Shown here: positions 1 to 7,684 of the stretch, piece by piece | How positions within the stretch are numbered: position 1 is the stretch's first letter | Layout: each line of letters begins with the position of its first letter | Source of the DNA: Hellea sp. | GTDB taxonomy: Bacteria; Pseudomonadota; Alphaproteobacteria; Caulobacterales; Maricaulaceae | Length of the DNA: 36,303 bases | Assembly (NCBI GenBank): GCA_020629135.1 | Contig: JAHDDX010000024.1 | Coordinates: 1-36,303, forward strand | Direction of reading: 5' to 3' | The notes under the pieces: generated by a model | What the model was told of the DNA's origin: nothing | Databases searched by the model: none | What the model saw: the letters and a program-made list of their open reading frames with translations, nothing else | Program-made: the position numbers and the translations under genes

Positions 1-113
1 AAGTCAGCCTGGATCAGGTCATCGAGACCATGCGCCAGACGGGGCTCGATATGAGCTCAAAATATAAGGAAACCTCCCAGGGCGGCCTGGCCGTCAATGT
101 GGTCGAATGTTGA
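1..113 (+). CDS. sdaA: L-serine ammonia-lyase (serine dehydratase), C-terminal end
   Basis: This is the last 36 codons of a gene that begins before the window. The frame reads [14 protein letters not shown], then a segment with [10 protein letters not shown], and ends NVVEC followed by TGA at 111-113. The pattern D-Q-V-I-x-T-M-x-x-T-G-x-D-M, then K-Y-x-E-T-S-x-G-G-L-A, is the C-terminal signature of iron-sulfur L-serine dehydratases, which deaminate serine to pyruvate and ammonia in the cytoplasm. The C-terminal cysteine is typical of the bacterial enzymes, where the tail reaches into the active site. Only the tail is visible, so whether the gene is a one-chain or split-subunit type cannot be told. 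The match over this short stretch is strong. Confidence 0.85.
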   Translation, partial: VSLDQVIETMRQTGLDMSSKYKETSQGGLAVNVVEC

Positions 114-226
114 TCGCGTTTTTTTTGGTATTTAGAGACCTATACACGTTTAGTTAAGCCTCCTCCTCTAGGTGTCGAAGTGAGTTGCAACAACTCCAAT
201 TAACGACCAATAAGAGAGGGGTCTTC

Positions 227-2404
227 ATGTCAAATTCCATTCGCTATCTGTGCAATTTAACCGCATCCGTTTTAGCGCTTTCCACGCTCGCACCTGCCAC
301 CTTGGCTCAAGGCAATGAAATGGTCACCAAGGATGCGACTTACAATTATCCATTTGAGCGCCACTCTTATCATCCGACAACATCTGCCGACGGATCAATT
401 GTCGCCTTTGGCTCTTACATTACCGAATTTATGGGCGGAAGCGTCCCGCCTGGCCAAATTTATATTCAAGACAGGCAAGCGGGTTCATCTGAGCATGTCC
501 ATGTCACTGACAGTGACGGCTCTGAATTGAACGGAGAGTTCCATTCTCCGCGTCTATCTGCAAATGGCCAGTACGTTATTTTTCGATTTTCCGGCAGTCC
601 GGGAAGTTACGCCTATAATGAGCGGCTGTATTTTTATGATCGCCAAACCCAGTCGTCTGAACTGATTTCCGACAAACTGGATGACATTTATGGGCCCTTG
701 TCCAACCGAATTTCTATCACAGATGACGGCAATAAGGTGGCTTTCTCTTCTCGAAATGGCGACATTGTATCCGGGGACACCAATAATTTGTCCGACATCT
801 TCGTCTTTGATCGCACCACGGGGACCACAGAGCGTGTCACCTTGGCGTTTGACGGCGGTGAAATCGACAATGAAGCCTTTGGGCCCATGATTTCAGGTGA
901 CGGGTCTGCTATTGTTTTCTCATCCGGCGGAGGAAACATTACGGAATACCAGACGCCCGGCGGCGTATTCGTTCGAGACCTGACAACCGGAGAAACCATT
1001 CCGGTCGACGTTTCGGGCACCAATGAATACGGCGATAACGCCTATCCGGATGAACCCTATATAACTTCGGATGGCACATTTGTCGTTTATTCGCGCAAAT
1101 TTCTTGACGGCGGTAATTATGGTTACGCAGGCTCAGATGTCTGGTTGTTCAACACATTAGATCAATCCAGCACACGCGTGTCAGATGACAAATCCTTCAG
1201 CGGAAGCTCCAATAATAATACTTATTTTACACCCTCCGTTTCAGATGACGGAAATTATGTTGCTTTTGGCGCGTTGAAGTTTTCGGACGATCAATATGCC
1301 TTCCCGGAAGCCCATCTCTATGTGGTGAACCGCGCCAATGATGAGAAACGTCTGATCACGCCACAGGCAACTTTCTTTATAGATCAATATGGCGACTTAG
1401 AATTTACGTCCCAGATGGCCCGTGACGGACAATCTTTTGTCTTCACAAGCGAAATGCTGTTTACGGACCCGAACCCTGGGACCTACAATGCCATGCAGGT
1501 TTTCCAAGGCACAACAACTCCGTCCAATACCGCGCCAATCGCCAATGCAGGTCCGGACGTATTGGCCACGCAAGGTCAAGCCCAGTTGGACGGCACCGGT
1601 TCGTCGGATGATAATACGCCCTCGGCCAATCTAACCTATCAATGGCAATCCGCCTATTTGCTCGGCGAGCCATACCAAGGAACAGACATTATGGGCGCCC
1701 TCACGGCCACGCCGTCCGTCAACCTACCCGGTCTCAGCCCTGAAATGTTCAAGCTTTCAGTCATGGATGAAGACGGATTGATCAGCGCCTTGGATTATGT
1801 CCTAGTCGAACCGGGCAACACACCGCCATCCGCTTATGCAGGTCCAGATAAATTCGGCTTTGTCGGCGAGACCTTCACGCTCAACGGTTCAGGCAGTTTC
1901 GATCCCGATGGAGATTCTCTGACTTATAGTTGGTCTTTATACAGCCAGCCATCAGGGAGCGCCGCAACGCTTTCCAGCAATCAGGTTTCGACCAACTTCA
2001 CACCTGATATCCCAGGCATTTACTACGCCTCTCTAACAGTGAATGACGGTACAGAGGACAGCGGAATTGATCTGGTAAAAATAACCGCGATCGATCCGCT
2101 TGTATATGCCGCAGATCAGGTCACGGCCGCCCGCGATATCGTCGCTGGCCTGTCCCGTGGCGATTTTGACAATCGCAAACGTCAGGGTGAAATGCTGGAC
2201 GAAATGGACGGTGTTTTGGCAGCCCTCACAGCCGGCGACAGTGCAATCGCTATCTCTCGGATCGACAAGCTCCTGCTCCGGGTCGATGGCTGCACTTTAC
2301 GCGGCAGCGCCGATACCAAGGGCAAAGAAAAAGACTGGGTTAAAACCTGCGCCGCCCAAATTCAGATTTATAATCTGCTGACCGACGCGAAATCTGTACT
2401 TTAA
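227..2404 (+). CDS. Secreted TolB/PD40-like beta-propeller protein with two PKD-like domains
   Basis: This encodes a 725-residue exported protein of unknown role. The start is ATG 227 because AGAGGGG lies six bases upstream and a signal peptide follows directly; a TTG at 185 in the same frame has no such support. Signal peptide residues 1-27 probably end at PATLA|QG. Residues about 30-430 hold repeated segments with S-x-D-G motifs (SADGS, SANGQ, SGDGS, SDDGN, ARDGQ), each followed by beta strands and an S-E-L/T-E-R type strand, as in TolB or WD40-like propellers. Residues about 434-528 and 531-622 are two PKD-like immunoglobulin folds (P-x-A-x-A-G-P-D, then G-S-x-S-D or G-S-F-D-P-D-G-D). Residues about 630-725 are helical with two cysteines. 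It is probably periplasmic or surface located. It stands alone, with a terminator-like hairpin after it. Confidence 0.8.
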   Translation: MSNSIRYLCNLTASVLALSTLAPATLAQGNEMVTKDATYNYPFERHSYHPTTSADGSIVAFGSYITEFMGGSVPPGQIYIQDRQAGSSEHVHVTDSDGSELNGEFHSPRLSANGQYVIFRFSGSPGSYAYNERLYFYDRQTQSSELISDKLDDIYGPLSNRISITDDGNKVAFSSRNGDIVSGDTNNLSDIFVFDRTTGTTERVTLAFDGGEIDNEAFGPMISGDGSAIVFSSGGGNITEYQTPGGVFVRDLTTGETIPVDVSGTNEYGDNAYPDEPYITSDGTFVVYSRKFLDGGNYGYAGSDVWLFNTLDQSSTRVSDDKSFSGSSNNNTYFTPSVSDDGNYVAFGALKFSDDQYAFPEAHLYVVNRANDEKRLITPQATFFIDQYGDLEFTSQMARDGQSFVFTSEMLFTDPNPGTYNAMQVFQGTTTPSNTAPIANAGPDVLATQGQAQLDGTGSSDDNTPSANLTYQWQSAYLLGEPYQGTDIMGALTATPSVNLPGLSPEMFKLSVMDEDGLISALDYVLVEPGNTPPSAYAGPDKFGFVGETFTLNGSGSFDPDGDSLTYSWSLYSQPSGSAATLSSNQVSTNFTPDIPGIYYASLTVNDGTEDSGIDLVKITAIDPLVYAADQVTAARDIVAGLSRGDFDNRKRQGEMLDEMDGVLAALTAGDSAIAISRIDKLLLRVDGCTLRGSADTKGKEKDWVKTCAAQIQIYNLLTDAKSVL

Positions 2405-2420
2405 CCTTATTAAATCCCAC

Positions 2421-2459
2421 GGCTGGCCTTCGGGCCGGCCAACCCTTTATTGAATTTTC
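2421..2459 (+). terminator. Hairpin terminator after the propeller gene
   Basis: GGCTGGCC (2421-2428), loop TTCG, GGCCGGCC (2433-2440) forms an 8-bp stem with one wobble pair and a stable UUCG-type loop, 16 bases after the stop codon. The following tract is only moderately T-rich (ttta, then attttc), so termination may be weak. The hairpin also separates the propeller gene from the pirin gene. Confidence 0.6.
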
Positions 2460-2474
2460 AGGGCGTCGCCCCAC

Positions 2475-3335
2475 ATGGGCGGGATGACCCAACGCAAAAT
2501 CATTCAAATCACCTCAGGAATTCCGGCTTCAGACGGCGCGGGCGTAAAGCTCACCCGTATCATCGCGACCGCGGACATTGATCATATAGATCCGCTTTTA
2601 TTGCTCGACCGGTTTGAGAGCGATAATCCGGATGATTATATTGCGGGGTTTCCGCCCCACCCTCACCGCGGGTTTGAAACCGTGACCTATATGCTGGCCG
2701 GACGCATGCGCCACAAAGACAGTGTCGGCAATGAAGGTGTGATCGGACCGGGGGGCGTGCAATGGATGCGCGCGGCCAAGGGCATCATCCATTCCGAAAT
2801 GCCCGAACAGCAAGATGGATTACTAAGAGGGTTTCAGCTTTGGATCAATTTGCCGGCCAGCCATAAAATGAGTTCACCAAGCTATCAGGAGTTTTCAAGA
2901 GAACAAATCCCGCTGGAAGTCACGGAAAGTGGCGGCGAGGTCCGTGTGATTACCGGAACAACTGACCGGGGCACCGTGGGCCCCGTGATAAATTCCCTGA
3001 CGGAACCACTTTATCTTGATGTGTCGCTTACCGCCGGTGAAGTGTTTTCACAGACCCTACCCAAATCCCACAACGCGGTTATTTATATGATTGACGGAGA
3101 AGTCGGAATTGACGGAACGGACCTTTGCAAAGATCAGCTCGGTATTTTCGGAGACGGCGCACGAGTTTCTCTCAGCGCCGCATCTGATGGTGCGCGGTTT
3201 TTGCTGATTGCCGGGAAACGACTGGAAGAACCCGTTGCGCGCGGAGGCCCGTTTGTCATGAACACCAAAGCCGAAATATTGGAGGCTTTTAGGGACATGC
3301 GGGCCGGGCGCCTTGCCGAGGGCGGGCTGATCTAA
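2475..3335 (+). CDS. Pirin family protein
   Basis: This is a bicupin protein of 286 residues, the usual pirin length. The metal site is visible: H62 and H64 in PHPHRGFETV, then H106 and E108 in GIIHSEMP, equivalent to the His-His-His-Glu set of human pirin and E. coli YhhW. The N-terminal cupin is well conserved, including D-P-L-L-L-L-D-x-F and G-P-G-G-V-Q-W-M. The C-terminal half (TEPLYLDVSL onward) is the second, more divergent cupin. Some bacterial pirins act as quercetinases or bind partner enzymes; the substrate here is unknown. The start is uncertain between ATG 2475 and ATG 2484, neither with a clear ribosome site. It stands alone and converges on the next gene. Confidence 0.9.
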   Translation: MGGMTQRKIIQITSGIPASDGAGVKLTRIIATADIDHIDPLLLLDRFESDNPDDYIAGFPPHPHRGFETVTYMLAGRMRHKDSVGNEGVIGPGGVQWMRAAKGIIHSEMPEQQDGLLRGFQLWINLPASHKMSSPSYQEFSREQIPLEVTESGGEVRVITGTTDRGTVGPVINSLTEPLYLDVSLTAGEVFSQTLPKSHNAVIYMIDGEVGIDGTDLCKDQLGIFGDGARVSLSAASDGARFLLIAGKRLEEPVARGGPFVMNTKAEILEAFRDMRAGRLAEGGLI

Positions 3336-3904
3336 TTCCCCTGACGTCGTCTTTCGCTCGACATGTGATCGACATTTCGGGCCAAGAGCGAAACCCGGTC
3401 ACACAAGGCCGACATCTGTTTGCGCTGTGTTGCGATGGTCTCGGTTTCCGAATCCCGTCCTGCACCGTAAAGCGACTTAACGAATTGATCCATTTGTTCC
3501 CGTTTCGCGTTAAGCGCGGCTTCCGCCGCCGCGACAGTCCCGTGATTTTCGCGCTCGGTAGCTTTGGCGAACAAATCATAATGAGACAAAAGACGAGTAG
3601 CATCCTCCATATAGTCGGGATTATAATCGCTAGTGCGGCTCGCCAGAAAATAACGCTGACGACTGCAAAGGGCTATACGACCAAGCTCCTGATCCAGGGC
3701 CTGCGTTATCTCGTCGTGAGAGGCATTGGTCTGAGCCTTCATACGCTGGAATTCTTCAGCGTAAATATCGACGCTATGAGCTTCGCCTTGCGCCAAAAAC
3801 GCCCCGAACTGCGCACTGAAATCATCGGACGTTTGGGCCGTCGCGAATTGTGCCGCACTTAAAGCTGCCAACACAACCCATCCCGATTTAACATGACCCA
3901 ACAT
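3332..3904 (-). CDS. Small exported protein of unknown function
   Basis: I do not recognise a family for this 190-residue protein. ATG 3904 is chosen because a signal peptide begins there (MLGHVKSGWVVLAALSAAQF, probable cut at ATA|QTS) and because the upstream gene stops at 3912, only seven bases before. The same frame stays open further upstream, but that part lies inside the previous gene. The mature part looks mostly helical, rich in Gln, Glu and Arg, with two cysteines (in RIALCSRQR and SALCDRV), so a periplasmic helical protein with one disulfide is plausible. It is probably co-transcribed with the membrane-anchored protein 3912-4472. It converges with pirin, overlapping it by four bases at the ends. 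Confidence 0.65.
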   Translation of the reverse strand: MLGHVKSGWVVLAALSAAQFATAQTSDDFSAQFGAFLAQGEAHSVDIYAEEFQRMKAQTNASHDEITQALDQELGRIALCSRQRYFLASRTSDYNPDYMEDATRLLSHYDLFAKATERENHGTVAAAEAALNAKREQMDQFVKSLYGAGRDSETETIATQRKQMSALCDRVSLLARNVDHMSSERRRQGN

Positions 3905-3911
3905 ACCGACT

Positions 3912-4472
3912 TTATGGCGCATCCATATAATCCGCGCCACCGGTTTCCACATGTGCCTCAAACAAGGAATATAAGCTGGTTTTGTCAAATTTCGGCTTAT
4001 CGCCATACATGTTGACAAAATCGCAAGCCAAGGTTTTCCGATTTGTTTCATCCAGTGGAATCTCACTATCCATGGGCCGGAAATCGGTGCCATGGGCGTC
4101 CATATTGTGAAGGGTTTCGTTCAAACACATGGACAGGCTTTCCATCGCGTCAGTTTGTGTATCCCCCTCGACAATATCCAATATTGCCGCGTCGCCGGCC
4201 TGACAATATTGGCGTATCTGCAAGCCCCAATGGACAGCGCAGGCCCCAGATCCCAGATAGGGCTCAATCTCTGGCTCAGCCGCCTCAACCGGGTCTTCCA
4301 TATTTTCAGTTTCGTAAGGATCCTGCACAGGCTCACTATAGACTGGATTGGTCAAGGCGCGCATGCGTTCAATATCGCGCTTTTTGTCTTCCGCCTGATT
4401 GTAAAAATAAAATGCCAAGGCAAATAATAAAATGCCTGCGATCAGCATAAATATAGATAAAGATTTCTTCAT
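3912..4472 (-). CDS. Membrane-anchored protein of unknown function
   Basis: This is 186 residues with one N-terminal hydrophobic helix (about residues 5-24, FMLIAGILLFALAFYFY) followed by a charged stretch and an acidic, proline-containing linker (about 43-75). A cysteine-bearing globular part follows, with cysteines in GACAVHWG, RQYCQAG, LSMCLNE and LACDFVN. Four cysteines outside the membrane suggest two disulfides in the periplasm. No known family is apparent. GGGGGA lies about nine bases before the ATG. The short spacing to the gene at 3904 suggests one transcript and a shared job in the cell envelope. Confidence 0.65.
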   Translation of the reverse strand: MKKSLSIFMLIAGILLFALAFYFYNQAEDKKRDIERMRALTNPVYSEPVQDPYETENMEDPVEAAEPEIEPYLGSGACAVHWGLQIRQYCQAGDAAILDIVEGDTQTDAMESLSMCLNETLHNMDAHGTDFRPMDSEIPLDETNRKTLACDFVNMYGDKPKFDKTSLYSLFEAHVETGGADYMDAP

Positions 4473-4589
4473 AGCTCTGTTCCCCCATCCATGCTCTAGG
4501 ATCGCAGGGCCAAGAGGTCAAATCCGTTACGGTCTTTGACACGTCAGCTCTGCGCCGATAATTATGGCGATATAAAACAGGAATAATTT

Positions 4590-5369
4590 GTGTCTGCCTC
4601 TTCCAAGCTCGGCTTTAAAGTTTTGATCAGTAAATATCTGCCAATGGCGCTGGGCCTGCGTGTTCCCGGCTTTATTTCTATTCACCTGCGATATGCGCGG
4701 CACAGTTTCATCACCTGGCTTGTTTTATTTGTCGCCCCCTTTGTCTTTGCCTTGATGGGATTGCGGATTTTCTGTGAGGCGGTTTTAAAAATCGATCCCA
4801 GTGATCTACAGCTATACTTGGCTTCATTTTTAGTTATTGCCGCTCTGTTTTTCTGGGCTGAACGACAGCGTAAATTCCGGCGTATTTATGTGATCCTGAT
4901 CCCGGCCATTGTGATTTTTTATGGCGGGGTCGAGCTTTTCTTTGGCGGCGACCATCCGCCGGGCAATTTGATCAAGTTTGGCATTGTCTCCGCTCTGCCC
5001 GCCTGGTGGTTATGGCGGCGCGCCTCGACCAAGGGCTATCAATTGCTGACAGACGGCGCGGATAAGGATTACCGTCCCGGGCAGGAATTATTTGCCAGGG
5101 GCGAATACGCCGCCGCCTTTGAGTATCTTGAACCCGCGGCCAAGCGCGGACATATGAAAGCGCTCTTTCTGATCGGCCAGGCCCATGAACAGGGCCTGGG
5201 TCTCACTCAAGATAAAATCCGCGCCGCGCAATTTTACGACAGGGCCGGTCGCAAAGGTTATCCCAAAGCCAATCGGGCTTTTGAGGCCCTTGTCGATAAT
5301 ATGAGCGAAGCTGAGAAAGAGGCGCTGAATGTGGCCATCGACGCGACCGGGCTGAAGGAATTGTTTTAG
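4590..5369 (+). CDS. Membrane protein with C-terminal Sel1-like repeats
   Basis: This 259-residue protein starts at GTG 4590, with AGGA eight bases upstream. Hydrophobic segments at about residues 40-62, 74-92 and 97-113, with a weaker one near 125-140, make up the N-terminal membrane part. From about 150 the chain turns into tetratricopeptide/Sel1-like helices: the segment A-R-G-E-Y-A-A-A-F-E-Y-L-E-P-A-A-K-R-G-H, then K-A-L-F-L-I-G-Q-A-H-E-Q-G-L-G and A-A-Q-F-Y-D-R-A-G-R-K-G-Y-P-K-A follow the Sel1 spacing. Such repeats bind protein partners, here presumably on the cytoplasmic face. It is divergent from the gene at 4472 across a 117-bp gap. The function is unknown. Confidence 0.75.
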   Translation: MSASSKLGFKVLISKYLPMALGLRVPGFISIHLRYARHSFITWLVLFVAPFVFALMGLRIFCEAVLKIDPSDLQLYLASFLVIAALFFWAERQRKFRRIYVILIPAIVIFYGGVELFFGGDHPPGNLIKFGIVSALPAWWLWRRASTKGYQLLTDGADKDYRPGQELFARGEYAAAFEYLEPAAKRGHMKALFLIGQAHEQGLGLTQDKIRAAQFYDRAGRKGYPKANRAFEALVDNMSEAEKEALNVAIDATGLKELF

Positions 5370-5391
5370 AGACTTTCTGAAAATCTCGGGA

Positions 5392-6180
5392 TTAAGTGAA
5401 ATCTACGATCAATTCCCAAGAATCTTCGGTACGGAAAAAATTGCCGTTACCTCCGGCAGGAAATCCAAAATTTCCTTTGGAAGTGGAGTCTAAGAATAAA
5501 ACAAAATCTCCGCCTTCGACCTGCTGCGGACTCTGCCACCATTGGCTATGGCCACCTAGTTTTATCGGCATTGATTCTTGAAGTTCCGCTCGCCTTTCTC
5601 GTGCCGGATGATCGAAGTACCAACCATCATCATCTAATAACGAAATACTTTCCGGCACGCCTTCCAATGCCTCCCATTCAGGGACATCGCCACACAATAA
5701 CGTCCAATAGATTTGAAATGTTGGAAGATTTTCCAACTCTCTATATCCTGGCCCTAACGGAATTAGCCCATCCATAGAATCATAGGTGCGAATAACGAAC
5801 TCAACACCATTGCTGGCGCGGTCAACTATTTCAGCGTCTGGATCCATCCAAAGCGTCAGTAGCGCAACGTCCGAGATTTCGGCTGGGATATGAGGAAGCT
5901 CATCCACCCGAATTTGAATTAAAGGAATCATTTCTTGGCCGGAATTCAGGCCTTTCGGGACGGTTTCACCTTTTGCGCCTAAAAAATTACCACCCCACCA
6001 ACTTGTATGTCTATTGTCCTTTTCAGGTCGTTTACCGCCGAGCTCTCCAAAGCAAGCGGGCTTCCGTGATTTTTCCAACGCATCATGGGCCGTCTCAAGG
6101 TCCGCTTTGACCGTGTCTTCAGTTGGTAGTTTGTTTGCAGGTGTAGATCGAAATAGTTTTTTTAAAAATTTCCAGAGCAT
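5392..6180 (-). CDS. DUF1963 (YwqG-like) protein, last gene of the bkd operon
   Basis: This 262-residue protein has the DUF1963 pattern: SWWGGNF and P-L-I-Q-I-R-V-D-E-L-P near the middle, then K-L-G-G-H-S-Q-W-W-Q-S-P-Q and D-F-V-L-F-L-D-S close to the end, where typical members have K-x-G-G-x-P-x-W-x-Q. The family folds as a beta-rich domain; its biochemical role is not known. The N-terminus (about 1-45) is basic and then helical, without a signal peptide. The ATG lies two bases after the stop of the E2 gene, and its GGAG ribosome site sits inside the E2 stop region, so translation is probably coupled. This makes it a fourth bkd-operon gene, although a role in branched-chain amino-acid breakdown is only inferred from position. 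Confidence 0.75.
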   Translation of the reverse strand: MLWKFLKKLFRSTPANKLPTEDTVKADLETAHDALEKSRKPACFGELGGKRPEKDNRHTSWWGGNFLGAKGETVPKGLNSGQEMIPLIQIRVDELPHIPAEISDVALLTLWMDPDAEIVDRASNGVEFVIRTYDSMDGLIPLGPGYRELENLPTFQIYWTLLCGDVPEWEALEGVPESISLLDDDGWYFDHPARERRAELQESMPIKLGGHSQWWQSPQQVEGGDFVLFLDSTSKGNFGFPAGGNGNFFRTEDSWELIVDFT

Positions 6181-6182
6181 GC

Positions 6183-7679
6183 CTACTCCAAAAACATGAA
6201 GAGCGGGTCTTCGAGCAGGCCTTTCATATATTGCATCATGGCCGCGGCATCATAACCATCAATAATCCGGTGATCACAGGAGATTGAGAAATTCATCACC
6301 TGGCGCTCAACGACTTCGCCGTCGCGCAGCTCAAGCTTGGGCCGGATTTTATTCGGGCCAAAAATCGAGACTTCAGGTCGGTTGATCACAGGCGTTGTTA
6401 CGATACCGCCGAGCGGGCCCAGCGAGGTCAGCGTCGTGGTCGCGCCGGTCAGCTCATCCTTGGTCAAGGTGGCGTCACGCGCCCCTTCGGCCAGACGTGA
6501 AATTTCCCGGGCCGTGTCCCAGACGCTCAGGCTTTGGGCGTTCCGGATCACAGGCACCATCAGCCCCTGATCGGTCTGGGTCGCTATGCCCAGATGGATC
6601 GGCTCAAATTGTGAGAGAAAACCCTGTTCATCCATATAGCGCGCATTCATTTGCGGCCATTGGCGCAGGCCGGAAATCAGCGCGCGAATGATAAAGGGCA
6701 GGACTGTGAGCTTGGGTTTGTCGTCGCCTTTTTTAGCGTTAAGGCGTTTGCGCAGCGCTTCGAGCTCGGTGACGTCAATTTCTTCGACATAGGTAAAATG
6801 CGGAATATGGCGTTTGGAGGCCTGCATGCGCTCGGCGATCAGGCGGCGCATGCCGATAATCTTGATCCGGTTTTCGCCGATCTCTGGCTCTAAGGCCTTT
6901 TCAAACACATCCAGATCCGCTTGGGTCACCTGACCGAGCTTGCCGCTCGCGCTGACTTTCGACAGATCAATCCCCGCATCGCGGGCGCGCTTGCGTACGG
7001 CCGGAGAGGCCAGAGCTTTATTCGCGATTGGCGTCGCGGCTTTCGGCGATGGCTTTGCCGATTTTGGCGCTGGCTTCGGCGGTGTGGGCGCGGAAAGTTT
7101 TTGGCTTGCGGGCTTGGGGCTCGCGACGTCGCCTTCCACTGCAAATTCGACCAGATCAGCCCCCACGGCAATGGTGTCGCCTTCCGCGCAACCCAGACGA
7201 ACCGCCTTGCCGGACACCGGCGCGGTCAGCTCAATCGTGGCTTTGTCGGTCATGGCATCTGCGACCGGGTCGTCTTCATTGACCATTTGACCTTCGGAAA
7301 TGTGCCAGGCGGTGATCTCGGCTTCGACCACACCTTCACCGATATCCGGCATTTTGAAAACAAAGGATCCGCTCGCCGCCGGCGTATCAGGCACCGCTTC
7401 TTCCGCCGCGTCTTCAGTTTCGACCGTGTCGTCTTCACCGTCGGTCGCAAAGATCACAAGGTCCGCACCGACCGCGATCATGTCGCCCTCTTCACAACCC
7501 AACGCCGTGATCGTTCCTGAAACCGGAGCGGTCAGTTCAATCGTGGCCTTATCGGTCATCGCGTCCGCGACCGGGTCGTCTTCATTGACCTCGGCGCCGA
7601 CCTTGACGTGCCAGGCCGTGATCTCGGCTTCGACCACGCCTTCACCGATATCCGGCATTTTAAAACGAAATTCGCCCAT
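6183..7679 (-). CDS. bkdB: Branched-chain 2-oxoacid dehydrogenase E2 (lipoamide acyltransferase) with two lipoyl domains
   Basis: This 498-residue E2 subunit carries the acyl group from E1 to coenzyme A in the complex that oxidises the 2-oxoacids of Val, Leu and Ile. Lipoyl domain 1 spans about 1-78 with the lipoylation lysine K44 in MTDKAT; lipoyl domain 2 spans about 106-181 with K146 in the same motif. A flexible Ala-Pro-Lys linker (about 185-222) precedes the peripheral-subunit binding domain (about 223-260, ASPAVRKRARDAGIDLSKV). The catalytic domain runs from about 270 to the end, with H470 and D474 in the S-C-D-H-R-I-I-D-G-Y-D motif. Most bkd E2 proteins have one lipoyl domain; here two almost identical copies suggest a recent tandem duplication. 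The gene begins five bases after E1beta ends. Confidence 0.93.
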   Translation of the reverse strand: MGEFRFKMPDIGEGVVEAEITAWHVKVGAEVNEDDPVADAMTDKATIELTAPVSGTITALGCEEGDMIAVGADLVIFATDGEDDTVETEDAAEEAVPDTPAASGSFVFKMPDIGEGVVEAEITAWHISEGQMVNEDDPVADAMTDKATIELTAPVSGKAVRLGCAEGDTIAVGADLVEFAVEGDVASPKPASQKLSAPTPPKPAPKSAKPSPKAATPIANKALASPAVRKRARDAGIDLSKVSASGKLGQVTQADLDVFEKALEPEIGENRIKIIGMRRLIAERMQASKRHIPHFTYVEEIDVTELEALRKRLNAKKGDDKPKLTVLPFIIRALISGLRQWPQMNARYMDEQGFLSQFEPIHLGIATQTDQGLMVPVIRNAQSLSVWDTAREISRLAEGARDATLTKDELTGATTTLTSLGPLGGIVTTPVINRPEVSIFGPNKIRPKLELRDGEVVERQVMNFSISCDHRIIDGYDAAAMMQYMKGLLEDPLFMFLE

Positions 7680-7684
7680 TTGGC

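Noticed and set aside
6921-7520. Long plus-strand open frame (199 codons) opposite the E2 lipoyl domains
   Set aside because: It is a shadow of the codon bias of the E2 gene; its Arg-rich and Gly-rich product and internal repeat follow from the duplicated lipoyl domains.
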